From Torreya grandis (lineage: Eukaryota > Streptophyta > Pinopsida > Cupressales > Taxaceae): DNA of 64,000 nucleotides. A model generated the notes under the pieces. The model had not been told where the DNA came from. It searched no databases and saw nothing but the letters and a program-made list of their open reading frames with translations. A program made the translations under genes and the position numbers. Position 1 is the stretch's first letter. Every line of letters starts with the position of its first letter. The stretch lies in NCBI GenBank assembly GCA_037957365.1, contig JARHVA010000021.1:6938501-7002500 (forward strand). The letters run 5' to 3'. Below are positions 36,418 through 48,398 of the stretch, in pieces.

Positions 36418-39400
36418 TGTGTACCTTAGGACACTATATGAATCTCTCTCAATTTTATGAAACATTTAATTATCTCTCATGTTTGTGGGAACTTGTAAGA
36501 TGAATCTCTAGGATTGAAAGGTCTAGCTCCCTGAATTCTTCTTGAAGTGCCTATCACCTAATCTATGCTTGTTCATGAAAAGAGTTAAAAATTTGAATAA
36601 AATGAAAACTATACTAGAGAGGTGATCCACCAAGAATATATACCATATAATATCATAATTATACTAAGAAACCATGATTTCCAAGACCAATTCTATGCAT
36701 TTAAGGATCCTAACATAGTGTTTCAATGTGAAGGTAGCATGCTTGGGACAATCAACAAGATATTTGACCTAAGGGATAGATTGCACACCATAGATAAAAT
36801 TTCATACTTGAAAGAGAGATTAGTATATTAAAAAAAATTCACATGACCTATTAACATATGAACTCTTTCTTAAACATGAAGGATAAAGGGAGTAAGGATG
36901 ATACTATCACTTAGCTCCACTATACATCACTCATACACTTAGACAAAAATATTCACAACTCAGAATTAGAAATGTACTAAATGTTCAAAATAAAAGTGTA
37001 AGGACATTTTATCAGGGCTTCTCCATATCAAATTGTGGTCTCTTTTACAATGGCCAAAATGGCTCAATTTATAGAACTTTGAGGAAGAGAGAGAGAAGAG
37101 AAGTTGAAGAGGCACAAGGACATGTGTCACCAATGTGAAGATTAGTTAAAAATGCATGAGAGAGAGGGATTAGGTGAGACATATAATTTTAGGAGTTAAA
37201 AATGTCATTTACAATCATCCAAGACCTACAAATAGTCAAGAAGCTCCTTTTTGATGCATAGAAAACCACCCTTCATGATTGGCCTTACAAAACTATCATA
37301 ACTCTACAACTGATTAATTTTAATGATTAATATGAATAATAGGGGTTACTTTTAATCACTCACATGCATTGGGGAGGCTCCTGACCCTTCCTATCATTCT
37401 GGCCATGCATGATCATACTTGGTAGTCTCAAAATAGCCCATTTCCCTTCACCTCTCACACTTTTCACCTTCAAGCTATAAAAATATGAAATATGATCCAT
37501 AAAATAAGAGTAATGACATGTTTAAGGAGTTATAATACCATCAATTACAATAATTTGGCCTTAAAAGAATCCCAAAATGAAGATTCACTATTTTCTCTAA
37601 GTCCTCTCTAGTCGGTTCACTGGACTGGCTGAAATGGGAGAATTAGTAGGCACACTTAGGAGGTTATAAAATTCATAAAATTTCCTTCAAAGTTATTTTT
37701 TCTCCTGGAAGTTTACCATGCCTACAAAACACCAAAAATGATCAAAATAAGCCTTGTTTTGCCCTATTTCATATAGGTCCATACAAAAACATTACATTAT
37801 GAGATTCCTGGGAGAGTATTATACATGTTAAAAAAATTTAATGGTATTTTAATTCCATATTCATGCTTAATTTTCAATTTCTCCCCTGTCGAGTCCTTGA
37901 GAAGGGTTTTGTAGTGATTTTTATTCTTAGCATTCATTCATAGCCATGAAACATTAAAATTATGATAAAATTCCACTTAAGTCTCCTCAAATACCTCCTT
38001 CAAATTCATTTAATTTCTCAAGGTCCCATGCAAATCTTTGTGGAAGTTCTAAGCACTTGAAGTTGATATTCAAGCTCATTTTTTACTTCCTCGTGGGGTA
38101 TGAATGTTCCTAAGCCAAAAATGGCTTCTTGGATACTTTATTTAAAAAAAATGGGTTGTAACATATATTTAAATACCATACAAACTTCCTCCAACATTTA
38201 TTTTGTATTTACAAAATCTTTAAATGGGAACTTACCCTTGTTTGATTTTAGACCTAGACCTTGCCAATAGGTCTGCCTATATCTCTGATCTCCTCTTGAC
38301 CTTGAAATTTTTATCCTTGTAATTAAATAGCTTGAAAACACACAAAATAAATTTATAATCATTAATTTATCACATGGAAGGCATATATTAGGTTGAAAAT
38401 GTATATGACCTCCAAATTAGCTTCTAGCCCTAAAATTTTCATTCACACTTGACTGTAACCCTTGTTGTGTAGGATGTCCTATTTTATCTCAATACTTATA
38501 TAAAGGTTTTTTAGGTTCTTCCTTGTCTCAAAAAACTATTTAAACCTTATTTAATAATCCAATTGGTCTCTGGTTCACCATTCTTCACTTTTCCCCAGAA
38601 CTGCCATTCTTGTGCATGAGGGGGATTGCCCCTACTCTGAGACAAAAAAAGAGTATTAGGCCTATGTTTTTGTGAAACGTGAGTGTTTTAAAATATACAT
38701 ATAATATTAATTACAAACTATACAAATTTTTTTCGTTTTATTCCATGGTTATGGGGTATAACCATCCCAATTTCTACAAAAAAGGGTAAAAACCTTATTT
38801 TTGCATATTCTTATCCAAACCTCCTCATGGATGATCCTTCCAAACTGATTTGAGGAATAAAAGTTATTCATGCATGTTAATTACCATAATTTCATGATTT
38901 TTTAACCTATGGATCAACTCAAAACCTCTCTCCTAAGTGGAATCCCCAAACTCACCTCTTGAAATAAGGTTTTCCCTACACTGCCTATACGGACTGAGTC
39001 CATTTTCTATGAGAAAAAGGATTTTGGTGGCTTGAGGATGTTTTTGAAATAAAATTTCCTTAATTTTATCTTGAGGATTATAATTTATACTATTTTAAAC
39101 TCTCCTTCCCTCCTTGGGCACCAAACTCTCATCATGTCCTTCTCTTGCTTATGACCCTATCTAACTGTGACAGTGAACATGGTATCTCCTTTTAGGTGCC
39201 TTTATTTAGAGATTTTGACCAAGGTTTCAAAACAATTTATAGTACCTTTTTGACTCACCTTCATATTCCAATGTGAACCATCTTCCAAACCTAGCATCTT
39301 GGCCCTTTTAGGCCTTTCAATTGCTCACTATCCTCTTGGACTGAGACAGTTCTAGGTCTCTACATGTAGGTTATTTTAGGATGGGAATGGCATGAAATTG

Positions 39401-39878
39401 GTACTTATTTATGATTTATTAACTAATTTGGATCCCCAAAGTTATTATTTTTGTCTTTTCTATCTCTTTTATCCTATAAGTGCCTTAAGATCCAACCAAA
39501 TGCCATAATCATCATTCCAATGTCTGCTCAGTTGTAGGTGGCTATTTTTCATTCATTTTAGGCCTGTAGGCTATTTTCTAGGTCAATAATAGGATTTTTA
39601 ATGTTGGAATTGATTGAATTGATTTATTTTATTTCATTAAAAACATAAACTTTCCTCATCTCATTCATGATCATGCCTATTTCACAAACTTTGACCTTTT
39701 TGCTTGTTGTTGACTCCTTACAGACATGTGTATGGATAGAGGAGTATGTATTGGAGTTTAAGAAATTAAATTTCACCTTCTATCATGGATTATTATATTT
39801 AAAGTATATTTTGAGACATTATCATCATAAAACTTGATATAATGGCCTATAATACCATAATGAAGGCAAAGGTTAACA
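36418..39878 (-). repeat. LTR D (5' LTR of copy 2)
   Basis: Groups with LTR B. Unlike B it continues without a break past GGTTAACA into sequence homologous to the start of the interior. Confidence 0.75.
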
Positions 39879-41578
39879 TTTTGATCAGTTTCTTGTAGAT
39901 AGCACTGCCATGTTTTAGTGATTTTATATCCATCTTTAGAACTTGAAAAATATAATCTCCACTCATGTTTTGATTCTCAAAATTATAAAAATTATTTTAG
40001 GTGGATAGATCCACCAAGTTTCCAATTTTAAATCTTGGATATAGCATGTGAATTTTGTGAGCTCCTAAAAAACCTTCGAGGCCTCTGTTTGCCATTTTTA
40101 GAACAAAAGGGCATGAATATGGTCCAATCTTCCATTTGATGCTTTGATACTTTTATTGTTAAAATATTATGATCAATAGGTAATTTTAGGCCTTCCCATA
40201 GCAAGGAATCTCAAATTTGATTGACCAATCTATTTCAAAACCTATAGAAGGCATGTCTATGGCATCAATTGTAGATGATCATTTCTTCTATACAGGGAGA
40301 ATTAGGCCTATTCTTCCAAATTTGCAAGTTGGTAGCACCTACATGAATCCATAAAATATTAAATGCACATTATTTGTCCCAATAGGTTAAGGACCATGTC
40401 AAACCCTCCAAATTTCACTTGTGATGTCAACATGCTTCTATTGGTGGAGTTTTTCTTTTGATTATGACATACAATGAAATCATAAAATGACAAGAATCAT
40501 GCAAGGAATGCTTTCAAAACACCTCAAGATAAATTTTTAACACTTTAATTCCCAAAATATACTAGTATCAATTCTAAAAAAACATCAAAACATCATATCT
40601 AATGTGAAGGAAACATTTTCAAAGCAATTGGGATGACTGTGAATGCAAACTAGACATTTTACAAGCCTAGAAGAGGTTTCCTTAAAAAATTAAAATCTCA
40701 AAATAAAGAAGAAGCATGGAAACATTTATAAAATCATTTGAAGACACCTTCAATACACAAATACACCAATACAAAACAAGAAAATATGAGACAAGCTCAA
40801 ATAGTGATCCCTTCATGGTTGAACATGCATAAAAAGCTACCTAAAATCGAACTGATTGTTCATAAAGGAGGATGCACAAAATATCAAGTTATTATTATGA
40901 AAATAAAGTTTAATTAGAGAAATATCAAACCCTAGAATCACTCCTCCCAATTCTACCTGTATGACCCATGCCAAGTGAAAATGGAAGAAAACAAGTTGTA
41001 GATGAATTTTTTTGAATTATTATTGAAAAAAAATGCATTTAAATGGATGATGGGAGGTGAAGAGTTACTTTTCCCAGGTTTTTAGTTGTTATTGGACTTG
41101 AGAAGTCTGTACAAGTGCCCAAAAACTCTTATTTTGAGGGAAGCTACCATCCACTAAAAACAACTACTTATTTCCTAACAAATAACTATTCCTGACATCA
41201 TCCTAACATTATCCACATTTAAAATCACCATTGTGTCAATTTTTCTTACATGAAAATCCATACAAGTCATTAAATGGGCTAAAATATGACCAAAAGGCCC
41301 CCTTTTCCACATGATACAAGACCTATGATCAATTTATGAACTGTAAACATATTAAAACATATTAAGGACCACCTTAAGAAATTTAAAGAATAATTTGACC
41401 CTTTTATTACTTTTAACCAAGGTTGACCAGCCTTTGACTTTAGTTGACTAGCCTAGTACATAGATGGTGGACTTCAACAAGGAATAGGAAGGGGATAGCT
41501 AAGATAATAGATTAATATGACACCCTATAAGACACATAGGAATCTTATTAAAAGATTAAAAGGTCAAATTTGGTCAAC
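39879..41578 (-). mobile_element. third partial interior, directly abutting LTR D
   Basis: Resembles 16674-18420 and 30609-32330 (for example TTTTGATCAGTTTCTT at its start and GGTCAAATTTGGTCAACA at its end). It is truncated at 41578, where a different element starts. An interior on both sides of LTR D means the locus once held an LTR-interior-LTR-interior array. Confidence 0.75.
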
Positions 41579-41587
41579 AGGTTAGAG

Positions 41588-41962
41588 GGCTAAAATTCAT
41601 GTATATATATTGTTTTGGTTCTTGTGTAGGTCTTAAAAGAGGTTTAGGCTAATCCTAGGTGGTCTTATATTTGAAAATATATCCATTGGTAGAGATAAAA
41701 GAGGGAAATGATACTAGCGCCAAAACTAAGACACTAGTGCCATATGGTGCTAGTGTCCAGATGGTAGAACCTAAGGCACTAAGGGGTAGGATGTCAAGAG
41801 GAGGGTCTATGATTGCTTTAGGGATGTATAGGGATGCATGTGCCATGCAAAAAGGATGGATAAGTGTTTAAGTAGGCCATAAAATAAGTCTAGGTCTAAG
41901 CTAGGGTTGAATGGTCTCAAGTAGCACTCTTAGTACTCAAGTGTCATTTTTGGATAATTACA
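41588..41962 (-). repeat. 3' LTR
   Basis: Matches 48011-48398 along its whole length (for example GGTCTTAAAAGAGGTTTA and GGTCTCAAGTAGCA). It contains a 28-bp near-palindrome at 41730-41757. Confidence 0.75.
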
Positions 41963-41976
41963 TTTGCCCTCCCTTT
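41963..41976 (-). other. polypurine tract
   Basis: Plus strand TTTGCCCTCCCTTT, i.e. AAAGGGAGGGCAAA on the minus strand, immediately before the TG of the 3' LTR. Confidence 0.65.
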
Positions 41977-44900
41977 ATTCTATAAATGCATCAAAGTGAA
42001 ATGACTAGGATAAAGGAAAAAAAGTGTACCTAGACTTACCTAAGAGGTTAATCCCATGAATCTTGATCTGAGTATGTGAAACATGCTCTATTGTGTGTCT
42101 TACAAATGAAACATTTATAGATCAGTCCTTACTTAAGAGATATCAAAATCAAAGATAAAATTAAGTAAAGAGATAAGAGAGAGGAAAGGAATGAATACAA
42201 ATCACAAAGTATGTGAACCATTGCATAAACCTAGTGATAACATGTGTGTGTATGTAGATAGTGGTTAATCAATGAATACCTTATATTGAGGTGATGGCTT
42301 ACTCAATCACCATGTGTGGCTGGCTTAAGAACTCAATCTAAGTTTGATTCCATCATTTAACACCCTTGTTTGGTGGATCATGACTTGTGAATATATTGGA
42401 TTGGACTAATGGTGTGTCCAACCCTCTCATGTAGGTGGTTTAATAACTCAAGTAGACTATGAATCCATCATTTCCTACCTATTTGAAGTAGATGCATCTA
42501 AAAATAAAATTACATGATGTAATTGGAGATGTGTAACTGGAAATAGCATTTATGTGGCCACTCAAGAATATTAGGTGGATTTGGGCCACTCAGGTATGTC
42601 AACCATTAAAAAAAGGAGTAAGGCATGAATATAGTGTGTAACACAGAATGTGGTGTCTGGTGTGTACAACATAGATAATGGCATGGAGTTTGTCATTCCA
42701 TCTAATCAATTGGTGTATAAGTGAGGATATGAAAATGATGCGTCATGCACATGCCCCAAAATTTGATATTTGAGCATATGTATTCTAGACTAAGTTGTAA
42801 TAATTTGTATTTAATTATTTAAATTGAAATGAGAATGATCATGTCATGCATGATGCCCCCAATCTAAGCAAATACTTTAAACTAAGCCAAAACTAGTAAT
42901 CTATAAATGAACCTGTGTAAACTTGGACTATACCTATTGTACTTTTCTGGCCAATGTAAATTTTTTTAGAACTAAGGATACTGGACAATAGTTCCATATC
43001 TTGGACAGTAGCACCTTATGGCACTAATGTCCCAATTTAAGTGTTAATGTCTAAATGTTCTGATTTATGTGAAACTATAACTAATCCCTATGTCATATTT
43101 TCCCACTATGTTTTCTTGAGTCTAATTTATATGTTCTAATCATGTGTGATAAAAATTGTACTATGAGTGCATCTAGATAGCCTAATCTCTATGACAAACC
43201 CCTATGATTTCCCCCTCTTTTTAGAGTAGTTGTCAAACCTATACAAGAATTGTCAAAAAAATTAAAAGCTCTGCAAAATGTGTGTTAGCCAGAGCATATA
43301 TGAAATCTATGTAATAAACCAATCTAGTGTGCATACATAAAATTAGAATTTGTAATATAATATGAGAATAAGTGTGTAATGTATGATATATGTTAGGTAT
43401 AGCATTCACAAGTTTTTCAAGATAGATGTAACAATGTATATGAACAACAAATCTAATTAATGAATAAGTAACTACCTAGGAGGATGGGGCATGATGTCCA
43501 TCATGGCACCCAAGTATGAATGGGAGATGCATGAGGTCCTTTGTGTCATCTAAAAGTGGGGTGTGTAACAAGCAAGAGACAAGTGTCATGGCCATGATGC
43601 ATACAAAAAATTATACATACAACACACATGAGGCACACAAAGTAGGCAAAGGGGCCAGAATATAAGGGACATGGGCACATGTCACTACATATGAGAAATC
43701 AAGACATACAAGGACACATTTAAATGTTGACATATGTACACAATAATCAAGTTGTCTTAGATCCACATGGAAGGGCATGTTCAAGGGTCTGCATACACAA
43801 TCAGGGAAGCACAAACAACGACATGGGCATATGTCCAAAGAATACATATGATGGAAATAAGTGGAATAAATCCATAGAGTAATTCCATATTTGAATTCCC
43901 TCAAATAGAATGAGAATAGAGACACAATCAAGTCTAAATTGGGGAAAATAGAAATGAAATTATGTAGGAACATGTGGTACAAATCTATATAAGAGCTAAG
44001 ATGCACGTAAGTTGACTCTCAAGTAGTAATAGCCAAAAAAAAATTGAGTAGTTGTAGGATGATCAATATCAAGATATAACAATGCTAAATCTATGATGTA
44101 GAGTTTAGAATTATGTGACATGAAAAAAAAAACTATGTATAGTGTGCCCCCAAATGAGTGAATATATCAAATGAGGAACTCGTGTATCTGTGTAAATGCC
44201 CCTAGTGGGTAGATAGTAATTTTTTTGGATCTATGTAGTGGACTTGAGTCTTGTAGCAATCTATAATCACTCAAAAATAAAAAGTGAAGTGTGTATGTAT
44301 GATAAAAATTGACTATAACATATGTAGTGTCTATAAAATATAAGAAATGTAAACTTGGCAATCCATACAATCTATAATTTGTATTTTTTGAATGAATATT
44401 TGAATGTTTTTGTGTTTTGACATATTATATTATTTTTTTATTTTATGTATATAAGTTATGTATGAAAAACCTAAAAATGAAACTATTTAAAAGGAATGAG
44501 ACATAAGGAAACAATGTATACTTAAATTTTGTAAATAAATGAGAAAGTATACAAATGAAGTGTAGTATATTTATAGACCAAAATCCATGGGATGTGGATA
44601 ATCAAATGGTGGATCATGTGGGATGTCATCCAATGTTAGATACTGGATCTATCTGAACTCAAATAATTCCACATCATCATGATTGTCATACCATGTTGTA
44701 TGTATCAATATAGCCTTATCCTTATCATTGGTTTGGATTTTGTGCATCTGAATAGCATGATAATCTACAGTGTAATATTCTTCCCATGTAGTCCTAGGGT
44801 AAACCACATTAGACCACATAACATATATATGAAACTTGTGGTTCTCATTTATGTCATCATGTAGAATCAGATCATGTGTCCCTCATGACTTAATGTCAAA

Positions 44901-45229
44901 CATCTGTCTGATTGATCAACTATGGAATCCATCACCTATAACCATGTAATTCCAAGTGTAACATGTATATGAGTGCCTCTAATCATGATAAATAATAATG
45001 TATTGGCCACCTTGGGTCCACATGCAGCTGGTAGTGTGATATGTTCTATAGAATCTTAATAATGTATGGCATGTTGTAACTCATTTTTTTGATATCCTAT
45101 ATGCTATAAAAATGCCAAAATGCAAGTATTAGGATCAGAATCCTCATATATAAAAACATGGGGGATGTATATGTTGAAAACAAAAATATGGATCATCAAT
45201 GGATCATTCTATGAGTATCTATGTTGATA

Positions 45230-45420
45230 ATGATTCTGTTGTGGTGCATGTACCTGTAGAGGTGGAGGCTTTATAATATGATTAGTGCCCTAAGACTTGA
45301 ACTTATTAAATTTATGTTGTAATGTTGAGAATGTATCTATATCATGTCCTATAATCCTATGAAAATGATAAAAGAGTTGACCTTATTATTGTACCAATTT
45401 ATTGATGGATCTATGAAAAA
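45230..45420 (-). pseudogene. gag C-terminal zinc-finger-like remnant
   Basis: Minus-strand reading YHFHRIIGHDIDTFSTLQHK followed by FNKFKS and KPPPLQVHAPQQN resembles the Cys/His finger and Pro-rich tail at the end of plant gypsy gag proteins. In element sense it lies after the protease remnant, the reverse of the normal order, which points to a rearrangement or to two overlapping elements. Confidence 0.45.
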
Positions 45421-45971
45421 CTATGGGTAATGCCATCAATCCTATGTCAAATAATATCTATAGAATATGTTATGGTATATACTATGAACTACCTACCTAC
45501 ATATGTATAAATGGGTCCATATCCATAGATTTAACCATATGTATTGAGTCAATGGAGGGATCTGCCATTAACTGTAACTAAGTAGGTGAGCCTATAGTTG
45601 TAGGACTATGAACTAGTGGTGTTATCAATGTAGAAAAAGATATGAGTGCCTTAGAATCATATTTTTACTCTTCAGGACCTAATAGTGTGAAAATAAATCC
45701 ACATAAATAGTCATTAATGTCAATGGGTATTGGAATATCCTCTATGGTGGCCTATGAATTTATATTATAATTATGGATGTATACTTCTTTAGAGTTAACA
45801 AGTAATGGTAATTATGTTGTAATAATCCCATCATCCACCCTGGGTAGTGATAGTTGTAATATGAGAGTGTCCTCCTCCATCATGGGTAAAGGTAATTGTG
45901 TTGTAATAAGATATGGAATAGGTGTAGGAATAGTGTTTCTATATTCCCCAACCTCATATGTATGCGTATGC

Positions 45972-46900
45972 TCAATATCTGAATGGTTGATTATCTACCA
46001 GATAAGTGTATAAGTATTTGTCATATAAAAACATGATGCATTTGTGCAAGGTATAGGGTATGTCCTCCATAACATGTATCCAACATATCCCAAGTAATAG
46101 GTTGTAGTGAAAATGAATAGGCATCACCTGAAACTGTGTAGGTAGGGTTTTTGGCCCAACCATAATATCCAATGTAATAAAACACAATGTTTGTCTAAGA
46201 ATGTCATCAAAACCTATGATATTATTATATGTCTTTTAAATAGATTTTATATCAACCCCCATAGTCTATAAAAATGTGAGGTTACATATGTTAAGTCCTT
46301 AACCACTGCCAATTAGAACTCATTTAATAGAGGTGATATTGATTTATGCTTGAATGGAGCGCTGTAAATTATAATCAATAACTAACTGTGATGGCGAATA
46401 TTCATTGGAAAAAGATATAACATCCTCAATGTCATTGATATTTTTCATGATATATTCAAATTAATTTGGTTTCATGTCATGAGACAAAGATATATGATTG
46501 AGTGTTTGAAAAATAATATCTTTGAAAATAGTTTCCTATTGAACTAATTCCAATATGGAGATCATAGCTGGTGTGTTTCTAAAATTATCCATAATATCAA
46601 ATTCTCTATGATAATATTTAGGTCCTATTGGTAGTTTGTTAGGGATGAGGGGGGTGGTGGCATTACGTTGTTCCTATATAAGCTGAGGATGAATCCTGTT
46701 CCATCTAGTAACAACTTGAACCACAATATCTACTATTCACCAAGGGTAGGTAGTAGAGGAAGGATGTGAGTGGAGATAATCGATTGGTCTAGGTGGAGGT
46801 AGAATAAAAGGATCCCTCTGAGTTCTCTATCATCGATTATAAATTTGAGGTAACATAAAGTGATCCATGTAACAACAATCCTCATAAAAAAGGGACATAA
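45972..46900 (-). pseudogene. Tat/Ogre-like pre-protease, protease and linker
   Basis: Minus-strand pieces in order: FRNTPAMISILELV and NHISLSHDMKPN (pre-protease), VISFSNEYSPSQLVIDYNLQ, then IGSG with GLNICNLTFL (protease; the catalytic Asp is replaced), NNIIGFDDILRQ, and the long open stretch LDIMVGPKTLPTQFQVMPIH / FHYNLLLGICWIHVMEDIPY / TLHKCIMFL. The last is the conserved linker between protease and reverse transcriptase in Tat/Ogre-type gypsy polyproteins. Several stops break it. Reverse transcriptase should follow below 45900 but is not seen. Confidence 0.7.
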
Positions 46901-47639
46901 AAGAAGGAGAACCAATGTGTAAAATAAGCTAAGCTCTAACATGATCTATGCAAAGAGTGACATACATGTGCATTTTTATAAAAATGGTGGTTAATAAGCA
47001 TGCTAGACAAACAAAAATACTTTGTGAAAAAAATAGAGGATGGCATATATCATGATAATCATGATGATAGGCTACAAATTGAAAATTGAGTATATTCTAG
47101 AGATAAGAAAGGAAACCCTAATGATGCACTAACGTTTTTAAATAATATGCTCTAAATAAGTTGAGTTGACCAAATGTTTTAACCATTTAGGACTTAGTGA
47201 ATGTAAATCCTATATTGTTAACGAGAATGAGTATAGTAAATTAGGGTATAAATATGCAATAAATACAACCACTAATTTGTAACAGAATTGACTTAATTTG
47301 ACCTTTCTAAAAATAGCATAAATAATGTAATCAAGTACTTAGCTGGAAAATGTTTGAAACGAGATATATAGAGGTTATAAACTAAGATATAGGATGGTTT
47401 GAGTGTCACAAATAGGATCCAAGTATCAAAACCCTTCCTGGACATTAACACCCTAATTGGACAACATCCCTATGTGGTGCTAGTGTCCCTATTTTGGTGG
47501 TAGTGTCCTCTATGTATAATTATTCTAAAATTTTAGTGTACCTATTTTTAGGTCTATCAAGTCTATTCCTATGTGCTTAAATTTTGGATCTTTGTAGATG
47601 ACTTGTTTTGATTGATTTTATATGGTAACCCTAATCATT

Positions 47640-47940
47640 TATGTTACTAGGGCATCTATATGACACAAGTAGTAAAGTGTGTTTTTATTTGGGTAGGTTG
47701 GACATATTTAACACCCCACTATGATGAAAGTTTCCTACATACCAATACTTTGAATAGGGATCAAACCCAATGTATTTCTCCCCACCTAAGTGCTAGTGCA
47801 AGTGCAAGTGCAAGTGAAGCTAGTATGAATGTTGGCTTGAGTGTTTTGAATTTTATTAAGATTGAAAAGTTGAGTAATGTAATATTAGGAATGTTGTATA
47901 TGGTTTTATGCATAAATAAGGTAGAATAGAGGTTTATAAC
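47640..47940 (+). repeat. possible SINE-like insertion with short tandem repeat
   Basis: GGGATCAAACCC at about 47758-47769 fits a Pol III B box; an upstream A box is only guessed. About 30 bases later comes a run of AGTGCA hexamers (about 47789-47815). Confidence 0.25.
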
Positions 47941-48010
47941 CTTGATTGTGCACAATTTGTTCTAAATTTGTTTGTGTAATTTACATTTGATTTTCATCTA
48001 GTGGTTAAAG

Positions 48011-48398
48011 TGCTAAAAGTCATGTATATATTATTCTATTGATTGTGTGGGTCTTAAAAGAGGTTTAAGCTGATCCTAAGTGGGTTTTTTATAAGATATC
48101 CTTTGGTAGAGAAATAATGGAAATGAAAATAGCACCAAAAATGGGACACTAGCACCATGTTGTACTACTATCACTATTTTGATGATAGTGTCCAGGTGGT
48201 AGAACCTAAAGCACTAAGGGCTAGGATGTCAAGAATGAAGGTTTAAGACTAATTTATGGATGTCTAAGGATTATTTTGGCTTACATGAAGGATAGATAAG
48301 TGTCTAAGTAGGCCCTATGATAGGTCTAGGGATAATCTAGGGATGGGTGGTCTCAAGTAGCATTCCTAACACTCAAGTGTCATTTGTATCTGATTACA
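48011..48398 (-). repeat. 5' LTR
   Basis: Partner of 41588-41962; in plus sense it starts TGCTAAAAGTCATG and ends GATTACA. The adjoining interior bases (CTTTAACCACTAGATG on the minus strand) match no primer-binding site I know. Confidence 0.7.

Larger units (their letters stand above)
26116..39878. repeat. tandem segmental duplication, copy 2
   Basis: Second copy of the unit: flank 26116-27116, LTR C 27117-30608, internal 30609-36417, LTR D 36418-39878. LTR C resembles A, and D resembles B, more than C and D resemble each other. That is the pattern expected if the whole unit was duplicated after A and B had diverged. Confidence 0.8.
27117..39878 (-). mobile_element. gypsy-type gag-protease element, copy 2
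   Basis: Same organisation as copy 1: 5' LTR D (36418-39878), interior (30609-36417), 3' LTR C (27117-30608), minus strand. Gag, protease and the acidic region can be followed, with extra stops. The minus strand next to LTR D reads TTTTGGCATGCCTGGTGGGA at the place where a primer-binding site is expected. Confidence 0.75.
41588..48398 (-). mobile_element. LTR retrotransposon with Tat/Ogre-like gag-protease remnants
   Basis: Direct repeats of about 380 bp at 41588-41962 and 48011-48398 bound the element. On the minus strand the 3' LTR (41962 downward) starts TGTAATTA and is directly preceded by AAAGGGAGGGCAAA, a good polypurine tract, which fixes the orientation. Flanking pentamers TAGAG and TATAG could be an eroded target duplication. 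The interior shows a decayed pre-protease, protease and linker region at 45972-46900 and a gag zinc-finger-like remnant at about 45230-45420. The rest (41978-44600 and 46950-47930) is too decayed to read. No RT or integrase motif was found. Confidence 0.7.

Noticed and set aside
13227..41578. Repeated blocks as a CRISPR or satellite array
   Set aside because: The repeats are 3.4 kb long with element-like ends and enclosed gag/protease sequence, which fits duplicated LTR elements.
43611..44006. 131-codon minus-strand frame as a gene
   Set aside because: Cys/His-rich but with irregular spacing and no known domain; it lies in the decayed interior of the 41588-48398 element.
47998..48025. CATCTAGTGGTTAAAGTGC as a tRNA gene start
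   Set aside because: It resembles a tRNA A-box region, but no cloverleaf or B box follows at the right distance.
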